A DNA stretch of 64,000 nucleotides. It comes from Streptomyces clavuligerus (GTDB taxonomy: Bacteria > Actinomycetota > Actinomycetes > Streptomycetales > Streptomycetaceae). Location: the NCBI RefSeq assembly GCF_005519465.1, contig NZ_CP027858.1, forward strand, positions 5,208,001 to 5,272,000, in the 5' to 3' direction. Shown here in pieces: positions 35,394 through 44,486 of the stretch; position 1 is the stretch's first letter, and every line of letters starts with the position of its first letter. The position numbers and the translations under genes are program-made. Under the pieces are notes generated by a model, which was not told the DNA's origin, did not search any database, and saw nothing but the letters and a program-made list of their open reading frames with translations.

Positions 35394-36197
35394 TCAGGGG
35401 AAGGGGGCGCGGCGGGCGAGGGTGAGGGTGTGTTCGGCGGCGGCCACGATCGCCGCGTCCACGAAACGGCCGTCGGGCAGGGCGAGCGCCCCCTCCTCCG
35501 CCGCGGCGGCCTTGACGATCTCCTCCGCCGCCTCGATCTCCCGCGGTGTCGGCCGGAAGGCCCGTTCGATGACCGGGAGCTGCCGGGGGTGGATGGCCGC
35601 CCGGCCGAAGAAGCCCTGGGCCCGGCCGTGGGCGCAGGAGGCGAAGAGGGCGTCCAGGTCCCGGATGTCCGGGAAGACGGACTGGGGCGGGGCCGGGAGC
35701 CCGGCCGCCCGGGCGGCGACCACCACCCGGGAGCGCGGCCAGTCCAGCGCCGAGCCGTCCCGGACACCGAGTTCGGCGCGGAGGTCGGCCTCCCCGATCG
35801 AGATCCCGCGAACGGCGGGGTGCGCGGTGGCGATGGTGTACGCGTGCTCGATGGCCAGCGCGGATTCCAGCAGTGGATGGAGGGGGACCCCGGGGGCGAG
35901 CCGGGCGATCCGGCGAATGTCAGTGGCGTGTGCGACCTTGGGAACACGCAGGGCGCCGAGGCCGGGCAGACCGGTCAGCGCCGCGATGTCCCCGGGGGAG
36001 TTGATGCGGACATGGACCGGTACACGGTGGCGGGATGCGAGGAGTTCGGCTGTCGCCGCGAGCGCGTAGGCCCGGCGGGCGGGGGCGACGGCGTCCTCCA
36101 GATCGACGATCACGGCGTCGGCGGGCGCGGCGAGGGCTTTGAGTACCACGTCCGGCCGGTCGCCGGGGGCATAGAGATAGGTGAGCGGGGCGTTCAC
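35394..36197 (-). CDS. CitE/HpcH-type CoA-ester lyase
   Basis: A 267-residue member of the HpcH/HpaI aldolase, citrate lyase beta (CitE-like) family, which cleaves or forms beta-hydroxyacyl-CoA C-C bonds with a Mg-binding Glu and Asp. YLYAPGDRPDVVLKAL opens the barrel, VIVDLEDAVAPARRAYA has the first metal ligands, and ISIGEADLRAELGV supplies the next acidic strand. It lacks accompanying CitD and CitF subunits, so it is not citrate lyase itself. GTG 36197 overlaps the CoA-transferase stop. It is last in the glycohydrolase operon. Confidence 0.87.
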   Translation of the reverse strand: MNAPLTYLYAPGDRPDVVLKALAAPADAVIVDLEDAVAPARRAYALAATAELLASRHRVPVHVRINSPGDIAALTGLPGLGALRVPKVAHATDIRRIARLAPGVPLHPLLESALAIEHAYTIATAHPAVRGISIGEADLRAELGVRDGSALDWPRSRVVVAARAAGLPAPPQSVFPDIRDLDALFASCAHGRAQGFFGRAAIHPRQLPVIERAFRPTPREIEAAEEIVKAAAAEEGALALPDGRFVDAAIVAAAEHTLTLARRAPFP

Positions 36198-37498
36198 AGC
36201 GCGCCCTGGGCGCGGAGTTCGGCGATATCGGCCCCGGTCAGGCCGAGTTCGCCCAGGACTTCGTCCGTGTCGGCGCCGTGCGGGCGGCCCGCCCAGCGGA
36301 TCGCGCCGGGTGTCTCGGAGAGGCGGAAGAGGACGTTCTGCATCCGGAGCGGGCCGAGTTCGGGGTCGTCGACCTCGGTGATGGTGTCCAGCGCGCGGTA
36401 CTGCGGATCGTCCATCACCTCGCGGATGTCGTAGACGGGCGCCACCGCGGCCTCGGCCTTCTCGAAGGCGGTCAGTACCTCGGCGCGGGTGCGCCGGGCA
36501 ATCCAGCCGCCGACGGCCGCGTCCAGCTCCTCCGTGTGCCGGGCCCGCCCGGCTCCGCTGGCGAACCAGGGCTCCTCGGCCAGCTCCGGCCGTCCCACCA
36601 GTCGCAGCACCCGTTCGGCGACGGACTGCGCTGAGGTGGAGACGGCCAGCCACTGGCCGTCGGCGGTCCGGTAGGTGTTGCGCGGGGCGTTGTTGCGGGA
36701 GCGGTTGCCGGTGCGGGGCTGGACATAGCCGAGCTGATCGTACCAGATCGGCTGGGGGCCGAGGACGGTGAGGATCGGCTCGATGATCGCCATGTCCACG
36801 ACCTGGCCCCGGCCGGTGGCGGCGCGGGCGGCCAGGGCGGTCAGGACGGCGTAGGAGGTGGCGAGCGCGGCGATCGAGTCGGCGAGCCCGAAGGGAGGCA
36901 GGGTCGGTGGTCCGTCGGGTTCCCCGGTGACGGCGGCGAAGCCGCTCATGGCCTCGGCGAGGGTGCCGAAGCCGGGCCGGTGGGCGTAGGGGCCGAACTG
37001 TCCGAAGCCGGTGACCCGGGTCAGCACCAGCCGGGGGTTGACGGCGCTCAGCTCGGCCCAGCCGAGCCCCCAGCGCTCCAGGGTGCCGGGGCGGAAGTTC
37101 TCGATCACCACATCGGCTCCGGCGGCCAGCCGGAGCAGGATGTCCCGGCCACCGGGGGCGGAGAGGTCCAGCGTGACGGTCCGCTTGTTGCGGCCGAGGA
37201 GCTTCCACCAGAGGCCGACGCCGTCCCGGTCGGGACCGTGGCCCCGGGAGGGGTCCGGCCGGTCGGGGTGCTCGACCTTGACGACGTCGGCGCCGAAGTC
37301 GCCGAGGAGGGTGGCCGCGAGCGGACCGGCGAAGAGCGTGGCCAGATCGAGGACCCGCAGCCCGCTCAGGGCGGCGGGAGCGGGAGCGGTGAACGGTGCC
37401 GAAGAGGCCGAGGCGGTGGAAGGGGGCGAGGCGGCCGGGGCGGCGGCGGGCCCGGAGGGGTCCGGCGGGAGGGGGGCCGTGGCGGGAGGAGAAGTCAT
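36194..37498 (-). CDS. Class III (CaiB/BaiF) CoA-transferase
   Basis: A 434-residue family III CoA-transferase. ALSGLRVLDLATLFAGPLAA and FGADVVKVEHPDRPDPSRG bind CoA. GRGQVVDMAIIEPILTVLG carries the aspartate that in this family forms the acyl-enzyme. The first ~45 residues are an Ala/Pro/Ser-rich extension not seen in most homologues. It is coupled to rbsK upstream and to the lyase gene downstream by four-base overlaps. The acyl substrate cannot be told from sequence. Confidence 0.9.
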   Translation of the reverse strand: MTSPPATAPLPPDPSGPAAAPAASPPSTASASSAPFTAPAPAALSGLRVLDLATLFAGPLAATLLGDFGADVVKVEHPDRPDPSRGHGPDRDGVGLWWKLLGRNKRTVTLDLSAPGGRDILLRLAAGADVVIENFRPGTLERWGLGWAELSAVNPRLVLTRVTGFGQFGPYAHRPGFGTLAEAMSGFAAVTGEPDGPPTLPPFGLADSIAALATSYAVLTALAARAATGRGQVVDMAIIEPILTVLGPQPIWYDQLGYVQPRTGNRSRNNAPRNTYRTADGQWLAVSTSAQSVAERVLRLVGRPELAEEPWFASGAGRARHTEELDAAVGGWIARRTRAEVLTAFEKAEAAVAPVYDIREVMDDPQYRALDTITEVDDPELGPLRMQNVLFRLSETPGAIRWAGRPHGADTDEVLGELGLTGADIAELRAQGAL

Positions 37499-38382
37499 GA
37501 GGCGCTGTCGATCTCCGGGCGGTAGGGCATGGAGGTGGAGGCACCGGGGCGCTGGACGCTGAGCGCGGCGGCCGCCGAGGCCCAGGGGATGGCCCGGTCC
37601 ATGGGCAGGCCCTCGCCGAGGGCGACGGCGAGGGCCCCGACGAAGGTGTCACCGGCCGCCGTCGTGTCCACGGCGGTGACCTCGGGCGCGGGGAAGGAGC
37701 GGGGCCCGGCACCCCGTACGGCGTGGAGGCAGCCCGCGGCGCCCAGGGTGATCACCACCTCGGGGACCTGGCGCAGCAGGGTCTCGGCGGCGGCGCGGGG
37801 CTCAGCGACCCCGGTGAGGATCGCCGCCTCGTGCTCGTTGGGCACGAGCAGATCGGTGGCGGCGAGGAGGTCGGGCGGCAGCGGACGGGCGGGGGCGGGG
37901 GTGAGCACGGTCCGTACGCCGTGGCGGTGCGCGGCCCGCGCCCCGTCGAGGACGGCGGGGAGCGGGATTTCGAGCTGGAGCAGAAGGGTGGTCGCGGTGG
38001 CGATCAGGGTCTCGTCCCCGGGGACGAGAGAGGTGACGGTGGCGTTGGCGCCGGGAACGACGACGATCGCGTTGCCGCCGTCGTCGTCCACGACGATGTG
38101 CGCGGTGCCCGAGGGGCCCTCGGCCGTGCGCAGCAGATCGATGTCCACGCCGGAGGCGGCCAGGGTGTGCCGGAGCGCCGGGCCGAAGGCGTCGGACCCG
38201 ACGGCTCCGATCATGGCGACGTCCCCGCCCGCGCGGGCGGCGGCGACGGCCTGGTTGGCGCCCTTGCCGCCGGGGACCATGGCGAAGTCCCGTCCGGTGA
38301 CGGTCTCGCCCCGCCGGGGCGGCCGGGCGACATGGGCGACGAGATCCATATTGGTGCTGCCGAGCACCACGATGGCGGTCAT
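37495..38382 (-). CDS. rbsK: Ribokinase
   Basis: A 295-residue PfkB-family sugar kinase of the ribokinase type, making ribose 5-phosphate. VVLGSTNMDLVAHVARPPRRGETVTG is reduced here to its hallmarks: NMDLV near the start, MVPGGKGANQAVAAAR for ribose binding, and VDTTAAGDTFVGALAVAL with the catalytic Asp and anion hole. Start ATG 38382 overlaps the upstream glycohydrolase stop. A ribokinase locked in an operon with four ADP-ribosylglycohydrolase homologues suggests it phosphorylates sugar they release. Confidence 0.9.
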   Translation of the reverse strand: MTAIVVLGSTNMDLVAHVARPPRRGETVTGRDFAMVPGGKGANQAVAAARAGGDVAMIGAVGSDAFGPALRHTLAASGVDIDLLRTAEGPSGTAHIVVDDDGGNAIVVVPGANATVTSLVPGDETLIATATTLLLQLEIPLPAVLDGARAAHRHGVRTVLTPAPARPLPPDLLAATDLLVPNEHEAAILTGVAEPRAAAETLLRQVPEVVITLGAAGCLHAVRGAGPRSFPAPEVTAVDTTAAGDTFVGALAVALGEGLPMDRAIPWASAAAALSVQRPGASTSMPYRPEIDSAS

Positions 38383-40628
38383 GGGCGGCATGCCTCCCGG
38401 TGGGTGAGACGGGCGAGGGTGTCGAAGCCGACTCCACCGACTCCACTGAATCCGGCGACGGAGGTGGCGAGGCGGTTCTTCAGCGGGGCGGTCCAGCGTT
38501 CGGGCAGGGCGTCGGGCCGCCGGGCCAGCAGCCCCGCGATCGAGCCCGCGGTCGCGCCGTTGGAGTCGGTGTCCCAGCCGCCGGAGACGGCCCGGCAGAT
38601 GGAGCCGGAGAAGTCCCCGTCGGCATGGGTGAGCGCGGCGGCCAGTAGCGCGGCGTTGGGGACAGTGTGCACCCAGTGGTAGTGGCCGTAGGCGGTGTGC
38701 AGCCGGTCCACGACGGTGTCGAAGCAGGTCTCGGCGCGGGCCTGGCCGACGCCGAAGCGGACGGCGCGGGCCAGACGTGAGCCGGGCGGCACCACCCGCA
38801 GGCCCTCGGCCAGGGCCCGGTGCACATCGTGGCCGCCGCCCGCCGCCGAGGCGATCACGGCGGCCAGGAACATCGCGCCGTGGACGCCGCTCGCGGTGTG
38901 GCTGAGGACGGCGTCCCGGTGCGCCTGCGCGGCGGCGGCGCCGGGGTCGCCGGGGTGGGTCCAGCCGTGCACGTCGGCGCGGATGGCGGCGCCGATCCAC
39001 TCCCGGAAGGGGTTGTGGACCCGGGCGGTCAGCGGGGGTTCGACCCCGGAGAGGAGGTTGCGGTAGGCGATGCGCTCGGCGGTGAAGGTGCGGCCCGCCG
39101 GCAGCTCGTCCAGCCAGAGCCGGGCCACGTCGGTGGTGTGGAAGTCCTGTCCGTGCCGCTGGAGCAGAAGGAGGTTCAGCAGCGGGTAGTCGAGGTCGTC
39201 GTCCTCGGGCATGCCGTCGATGTTCTCGGCGAGCGAGGTGGGGGCCGAGCGCCGGTTGAACGGGTGGGCGCGCGCCACGTCCGCCGGGAGGCCGCGTGCG
39301 GTGAACCAGGTGGTGAGGGGCCAGTTCCCGGTGGCCCGGCCGATCGCCCGGATGCCCTGGAGCGGCAGTTTCTCCACCGGTTTGCCCAGCAGGCAGCCCA
39401 CAGCGCGGCCGAGCCAGGCGGCGTGCAGGGCCGCGGTGTACCCGGCGCCGCCGTGCGCGCACCCCGTGCCGTCGGCGCCCGCGCACCCGTCGTCCGGCCC
39501 GTCGTCCGTCCGGTGGCCCGGCCGGTCGCCCGGCGGGCCGCCGGGGTGCGGCTGTGGCTGCTCCGGGAGTGGGGGGCCGACCTGCCCCGGGCCTGGAACG
39601 GTCGGTTCCGGCAGGGGGGCGGTGGTGGTCCGGCGGGGGGCGCGGACGCCCTCCCACGGGGGTGGCGCGTGCCCGTGCTCCCGGTTCCCCGGCCCGCCGG
39701 GGGCATCGGCTCCGGCCGGGACGGGGTGTCCATGGGGCGGGGTCGTGGTGTCGTGGGCCTCCCGGGCGGTTCCGGTGCGGGAGTGCGCCGAGGGGCCGGG
39801 GGCGGTGGCCGTCCCGGCGGGGACGGGGTGGCCGTGGGGCGGGGTCGAGGTGTCCCCGCCGCCGCGCGGGGGTACCGCGCCGGGTCCCTCCGGCGGGACG
39901 TGGCCGCCGGCCCCGGCCACCTCTCCGGCGGGGGCCGGGACCTGTCGGCCGCCGGAGGCCGTGCCCGGTGGCAGGGAGGAGGCCAGGGCGCGCGCCGGGA
40001 GGGGCCGTTCGCCGGGGGCGTCCGCCGCCGTGCCCCCGGGGCTGTGCGCGGAGCCGTTCGCGGGGTCGCTCGCGGGGCCGGAGCCGTTCCCGGTGGGTGC
40101 GGGCCGGTGCGGTCCGGGCTGTGGGGCCGTGCCGTCCTCCGTCGTCCGGGGGGCGGGTCGTGGGGCCGCTCCGGGGCCCGGCGCCGGAGCGGAGTCCCCC
40201 GCCCCGGGCCGCTCCATGGCCTGCGTCGGCGCCCCGGGGCCGGGGCCGGAGCCGTTCCCGGCGGGTGCGGTCCGGTGCGGTCCGGGCTGCGGGGCCGTGG
40301 TGCCTTCCGCCGTCCGCCGGGCCGGGGCGGGCCAGTCGGGGCAGAGCGCGCGGACGGCGGACAGCTCGGTCGGCTCCAGCGGGGCCAGCGGGGAGGGCAG
40401 GGCGGCCAGTTCGTCCAGGAGCCGCAGGGCGAGCGCGCGCAGGGCCGGGGGCGCGGGCGCGGGCGACGCGCCCGCCAGCGGCGGCGGGGGCGGGCCGCCC
40501 TCCGCCCGCCAGGCCGCCGCGACGGCTGCCGCGTCCCGGCCGTCCTCCGCCGCCTGCCGCAGCTCATGGCCGATCAGATCCTCGGGCTGCACCCAGGTGA
40601 GCCGCAGCGGCTCGGCCGGTCCGGTCAT
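38379..40628 (-). CDS. ADP-ribosylglycohydrolase-family protein 4, with long Pro/Gly insert
   Basis: A 749-residue protein. Residues 1-100 form a short conserved-looking region (LTWVQPEDLIGHELRQAA and LRLLDELAALPS). Residues ~101-393 are low-complexity Pro/Gly/Ala/His sequence. Residues 394-749 are the glycohydrolase domain: LGRAVGCLLGKPVEKLP, the acidic MPEDDDLDYPLL in place of the usual TDDT, and SGGWDTDSNGATAGSIAG as the C-terminal metal motif. The insert contains internal repeats (TAPQPGPHR...GNGSG at 111 and 167; PPHGHPVPAG at 263 and 297). Usual length without the insert would be near 450. It couples by ATGA to rbsK. Confidence 0.88.
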   Translation of the reverse strand: MTGPAEPLRLTWVQPEDLIGHELRQAAEDGRDAAAVAAAWRAEGGPPPPPLAGASPAPAPPALRALALRLLDELAALPSPLAPLEPTELSAVRALCPDWPAPARRTAEGTTAPQPGPHRTAPAGNGSGPGPGAPTQAMERPGAGDSAPAPGPGAAPRPAPRTTEDGTAPQPGPHRPAPTGNGSGPASDPANGSAHSPGGTAADAPGERPLPARALASSLPPGTASGGRQVPAPAGEVAGAGGHVPPEGPGAVPPRGGGDTSTPPHGHPVPAGTATAPGPSAHSRTGTAREAHDTTTPPHGHPVPAGADAPGGPGNREHGHAPPPWEGVRAPRRTTTAPLPEPTVPGPGQVGPPLPEQPQPHPGGPPGDRPGHRTDDGPDDGCAGADGTGCAHGGAGYTAALHAAWLGRAVGCLLGKPVEKLPLQGIRAIGRATGNWPLTTWFTARGLPADVARAHPFNRRSAPTSLAENIDGMPEDDDLDYPLLNLLLLQRHGQDFHTTDVARLWLDELPAGRTFTAERIAYRNLLSGVEPPLTARVHNPFREWIGAAIRADVHGWTHPGDPGAAAAQAHRDAVLSHTASGVHGAMFLAAVIASAAGGGHDVHRALAEGLRVVPPGSRLARAVRFGVGQARAETCFDTVVDRLHTAYGHYHWVHTVPNAALLAAALTHADGDFSGSICRAVSGGWDTDSNGATAGSIAGLLARRPDALPERWTAPLKNRLATSVAGFSGVGGVGFDTLARLTHREACRP

Positions 40629-41794
40629 CGCCCACCCGCCGTGAGCGCGAGGAAGGCCGCCTCGTGGGCGCGGCGGCGCTCCCGGTCGCGGCGGAAGATC
40701 TCACGGGCGACGGCGGCCAGTTCGCGGGCGGGGGCGTGCAGATCGGTCCTGCTCGCCTCCGCCACCGTCTTCGCCCACTCCCGGGGCACCGCGTCCGCGC
40801 CGCCCAGCGCGCCCACGAGCGCGCCCGCCATGGAGGCGGTGGAGTCGCAGTCACGGCCGTAGTTGACCGCGCCCAGCACCGTACGGCGGAAGTCGCCGCC
40901 GCCCACCAGCAGCATGCCCAGCGCGATGGGCACCTCCTCGACGGAGCGGGTCCGGGAGGGTCTGCGGGCGTCCGGCGCCGGGGCGCGGTAGTCGGGGCCG
41001 ACCGAGTCGAACGGGGCGACCGCCGCCCGCAGCGCCGGACGGGCGGCCTCGGTGTCGGTGTGCCCGGCGGCGGCGTCGGCCACCGCGGCGATCGCCGCCC
41101 GGGTCCCGTCCTTGGCGAGGGCGAGCGCCGTCCCCACCACCGACGCCGGTGTGGCGCCCGGGGCGCAGGCGGCGGCGACCGCCGCGGCGAAGACGCCCGC
41201 CGCCTCCCGCCCGTACGAGGACTGATGCGCCCCGGTGAGGTCCAGGGCCTCGGCGTAGGCGGCCTCGGGATGCGCCGCGTTGACCAGCCCCACCGGGGCC
41301 ATGTACATCGCGGCACCGCAGTTGACGATATTGCCGACGCCCGCCTCACGCGGGTCGTGATGACCGTGGTGGAGCCGGGCGACCAGCCATTTCTCGGCGA
41401 GGAAGAGCCGGTGCAGCGGCAGGTCGGCGCGGTCGAGGTCGGGAATCCAGCGGGGTTCGGCCATCAGCTCCGGTACCAGGTGCCCGGCCACGGCGTACGC
41501 GTCGAGATGGTCGCGCACCGCCGTGTACACCCGGATCAGCGCATGCGTCATCAGGGTGTCGTCGGTGACCCGGCCGTCGCCCTTGCGGTACGGGGCGGCC
41601 GGGCGGGCCGTCCGCCACTCCTCGCCGTGCCAGGGGCCCACGAACCCCTGGACCGGGCCGCCGTGACGCTCCGTGATCTGCTCGGGGGACCAGCCCTCGA
41701 CCGGGCCGCCGAGGGCGTCGCCGACGGCCGCGCCGACCAGACTGCCCGTGATCCGGTCATCGAGTGCCGGGTTCGCTGGTGTTGTCATCGCCAT
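40625..41794 (-). CDS. ADP-ribosylglycohydrolase-family protein 3
   Basis: A 389-residue complete family member. Metal-binding motifs: GAAVGDALGGPVEGW, DGRVTDDTLMTHAL and NYGRDCDSTASMAGALVGAL. These enzymes hold two divalent ions and cleave the bond between ADP-ribose (or a similar ribosyl group) and a protein side chain or small leaving group. ATG 41794 and ATG 41788 are both possible; either start overlaps the upstream gene's end by more than 30 bases. Its stop overlaps the next gene by four bases. Confidence 0.9.
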   Translation of the reverse strand: MAMTTPANPALDDRITGSLVGAAVGDALGGPVEGWSPEQITERHGGPVQGFVGPWHGEEWRTARPAAPYRKGDGRVTDDTLMTHALIRVYTAVRDHLDAYAVAGHLVPELMAEPRWIPDLDRADLPLHRLFLAEKWLVARLHHGHHDPREAGVGNIVNCGAAMYMAPVGLVNAAHPEAAYAEALDLTGAHQSSYGREAAGVFAAAVAAACAPGATPASVVGTALALAKDGTRAAIAAVADAAAGHTDTEAARPALRAAVAPFDSVGPDYRAPAPDARRPSRTRSVEEVPIALGMLLVGGGDFRRTVLGAVNYGRDCDSTASMAGALVGALGGADAVPREWAKTVAEASRTDLHAPARELAAVAREIFRRDRERRRAHEAAFLALTAGGR

Positions 41795-43268
41795 GCCGGA
41801 ATTGTCCACCCGGGGTGCCCAGTTCCGTGTCTGCGAGCCGCCCGGCGAGTTCCACCAGATCCACCCCGGCGAACCGGGGCAGCGCACACCCCGGCAGAGT
41901 GCGGCACGCCTCGCGCCAACTGGCCGGAACGGCCCCGCCGCCGCCGAGCGCGCCGGTCAGCGCCCCCGCGAGGGCGGGGGCCGAGTCGGCGACCCGGGAC
42001 AGGCACGCGGCGGTCGGCACCGCCTCGCCGACCCGGCCACGGGCGGCCGTGGCCACGGCGAGCGCCACCGGAACGGTCTCCGCCGCCGCGATGCCGTAGC
42101 TGTAGACATGGTCCACGATCTGGTGCTCCAGCAGGGGGACGAGGGCGAAGGCGGCGTCCGCCTCCCGGGCCAGGGCCACGGCGTGCCGGGCGTTGCGCCC
42201 GATCTCCGTGGCGCAGGGGAGCCGGTCGAGCGCGGCCTCCACGGCCTCGTCGACCCCGGCGCCGCCGAGCGCGGCGGCCACGGCGGCGGCCATGGCCCGG
42301 GCGCCGTGGACCCCGTCGCCGTCCTGGGTGTAACGGGCGTCGAACTCGGCCAGCCCGGCCGCCGCGGCGGGGTCCCCCGGATGGGCGACGGCGAGGACGG
42401 CCGCCCGCACACACGCGGCGTCGTCGAAGTAGTGCGGGTTGTCGTGCCCGGTCGCGGGCGGACGCAGCCCCGCGGCGAGATTGCCGAGCCCGGCCCGCAC
42501 GGAGATCCGGGCGCGCAGCGGCAGAACGGCGGACTCCACCTCGGGGGCGCGTTCGGCGGCCGCGGCGACCTCGGCGGCCAGCGAGTTCCACGCCAGGTCG
42601 ACGGCGGTGCGCAGCCTGCGGCCGGGGGAGAGCCCCGCGCAGAGCGGCCCGGCGGCGGCGAGCACGCACTCGGCGGCGAACGCGGCCCACTCGGCGTCGT
42701 CGGAGGGGCCGAGCCGCAGCGGCTCCGGGGGCTGGTTGAGGGCGATCGGCACCGGCAGGGTGGTGGTGGCGTTCTGCTCGGCGAAGGTGTCCAGCTCGCG
42801 GGTGAGCCGCCGGGTCCACTCGGGCATCCGGGCGGCCCGGTGCCGCGCGGCGGGCCAGCCCGCGGCGTCCCCGGCCGCGAGCCCCAGCAGCAGCCCCTCG
42901 ACGGGCCGCACCACCGTCGCGCCGCGCCCCTGACCGGCGGTGGTCCGCGTCCCCTCCGCGCCTCGGACCCCGACCGGCGGCCGGGTGACGATCCGCACCG
43001 AACCCCGTACCGGCTCGCCCGCCGTGCCGGTACGAGGCCCGGTGGGGGAGCCGGGGCCGGGCGTCGTGCGGGAGGGCGCGGCCCGTACGGCCCGGGACGG
43101 CGGTTCCCGGTCGGGCCGGTCGCGCGTCGCGGTGGCCCGGACGGCGGCGCGCGCCACCGTTCCGTCCGTGTCCCGGCGGAGGTCCGTCGGGGGTCCGGGA
43201 GGCGGCGCCGGGACGGACCCGGGGGGCGGGGCGGCGGGGTCCGGGCGGGTGTCGGCTGGTGCGCTCAT
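41757..43268 (-). CDS. ADP-ribosylglycohydrolase-family protein 2, divergent metal site
   Basis: A 503-residue protein. The first ~125 residues are Pro/Arg/Thr-rich and look disordered. The domain starts GLLLGLAAGDAAGWPAARH. The canonical TDDT is replaced by GPSDDAEWAAF and the C-terminal D-x-D-T/S motif by SRVADSAPALAGALTGAL, so at least one acidic metal ligand appears lost. It may be a non-catalytic partner or act on a different substrate. ATG 43268 overlaps the upstream stop (ATGA). Confidence 0.85.
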   Translation of the reverse strand: MSAPADTRPDPAAPPPGSVPAPPPGPPTDLRRDTDGTVARAAVRATATRDRPDREPPSRAVRAAPSRTTPGPGSPTGPRTGTAGEPVRGSVRIVTRPPVGVRGAEGTRTTAGQGRGATVVRPVEGLLLGLAAGDAAGWPAARHRAARMPEWTRRLTRELDTFAEQNATTTLPVPIALNQPPEPLRLGPSDDAEWAAFAAECVLAAAGPLCAGLSPGRRLRTAVDLAWNSLAAEVAAAAERAPEVESAVLPLRARISVRAGLGNLAAGLRPPATGHDNPHYFDDAACVRAAVLAVAHPGDPAAAAGLAEFDARYTQDGDGVHGARAMAAAVAAALGGAGVDEAVEAALDRLPCATEIGRNARHAVALAREADAAFALVPLLEHQIVDHVYSYGIAAAETVPVALAVATAARGRVGEAVPTAACLSRVADSAPALAGALTGALGGGGAVPASWREACRTLPGCALPRFAGVDLVELAGRLADTELGTPGGQFRHGDDNTSEPGTR

Positions 43269-44419
43269 GACACCGTTCCCGGGCTTCCCGGGCTTTTCGG
43301 GTTCTCGGGGCCGGGGACCAGCAGGTCCGCGACGTCCAGGACATGGCGGCCCCGCATCGCGGGGAGACAGCTCCCCCGGACCGGGCCGATCGCCGAGGCC
43401 CACGCGGCGGGGATCGCGGAGCAGCCCGCGGCGGCGCCCGCCAGCGCGCCCGCGACCGCCGCGGTGGTGTCGGCGTCGCGGCCCATGTTGACGGCGGTGA
43501 GCACCGCGGTGCGGAAGTCGCCGCGCGCCACGGCGAACGCGCCGAAGGCCAGGCCCACCGCCTCCGGGGCCAGATCCGTCCAGGGGTAGCCGCCGATCAC
43601 CACCGCGGAGCGCAACGCCCGTTCGGTGGCGAGGGCGTCGCCCCGGGGGCGCTGGGCGGCGATCACCCCGCGCCGCAGCGAGCGGGCCGTCCAGGAGTCC
43701 ATCGGGATGACCGAGAGCGCCGCGCCGATCACCCCGGCGGGACCCGCCCCCGCCATCGCCGCCGCGACCCCGGCGGCGACCGCCTGGCCGCCGTAGATCC
43801 CCTCGCCCTCATGGCTGACCGTGCCGTCGACGGCGACCAGCCGCGCCGCCTCCTCGGGGCGGCCCGCCGCGTGGACGCCGAACGGGGCCGCCCGCATCGC
43901 CAGCCCGTCGCTCCAGGCGTGCCGGTGCTGCGCCGAGATGGGGGCGGCCAGCCCCCGGCGGAGGTTCTCCAGCGTGCCGCGCTCGCTGAACCCCGCGCCC
44001 CGGAAGGGGCCCTCGTCCAGGTCCGCGATCCAGTGGTGCCAGGCGCGTTCGACGTGGGCGACGGTCAGGGCGGAGCCGTGCCGGGCCAGCAGCAGGCCCG
44101 AGAGGATGGCGTACTCGGTGTCGTCCGTGCCCGCCGGGTCGTCCGTCACGAAGCCCTCGATACGGCCCCAGCGGCGGCGGATCTCCGAGGGCCGCAGATT
44201 CTCGGCGGGCGCGCCGAGCGCGTCCCCCACCGCGAGGCCCAGCAGCGCGCCGCGGGCGCGCTCCCGGAGCGTCGGCGGACGCGGCGTACTCGGTGGGTGT
44301 GGTGTGTGTGGTTCGTACGGTGCGTGCGGTGTCGATACGGCGCGCGATGCCGGTGGGGCGTGTGGTGTGTGCGGCGCGGGGCCGGGCGGATCGGCCGGAG
44401 TGTCTGCGACCAACGCCAT
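43265..44419 (-). CDS. ADP-ribosylglycohydrolase-family protein 1
   Basis: A 384-residue, probably active family member and the first gene of the seven-gene operon. Motifs: LGLAVGDALGAPAENL, DPAGTDDTEYAILSGLLLA and NMGRDADTTAAVAGALAGA, all intact. The N-terminus (about 50 residues) is a His/Pro-rich stretch with PHTPHAPP- and YEPHTPHPP-type repeats. A LacI-type palindrome lies 68 bases upstream of the ATG. Which glycosidic bond it cleaves is unknown. Confidence 0.9.
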   Translation of the reverse strand: MALVADTPADPPGPAPHTPHAPPASRAVSTPHAPYEPHTPHPPSTPRPPTLRERARGALLGLAVGDALGAPAENLRPSEIRRRWGRIEGFVTDDPAGTDDTEYAILSGLLLARHGSALTVAHVERAWHHWIADLDEGPFRGAGFSERGTLENLRRGLAAPISAQHRHAWSDGLAMRAAPFGVHAAGRPEEAARLVAVDGTVSHEGEGIYGGQAVAAGVAAAMAGAGPAGVIGAALSVIPMDSWTARSLRRGVIAAQRPRGDALATERALRSAVVIGGYPWTDLAPEAVGLAFGAFAVARGDFRTAVLTAVNMGRDADTTAAVAGALAGAAAGCSAIPAAWASAIGPVRGSCLPAMRGRHVLDVADLLVPGPENPKSPGSPGTVS

Positions 44420-44486
44420 GGCCGGCCCCTTTCGCGCGCGAGCCCCGTCGGGTGATCTGTGCCCCGGGTGGCCCGAACTGACTCAA

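Noticed and set aside
38379..40628. Frameshift or gene fusion as the cause of the long glycohydrolase
   Set aside because: The frame is continuous, both ends keep family sequence, and the middle has internal in-frame repeats, so an insert explains it better.
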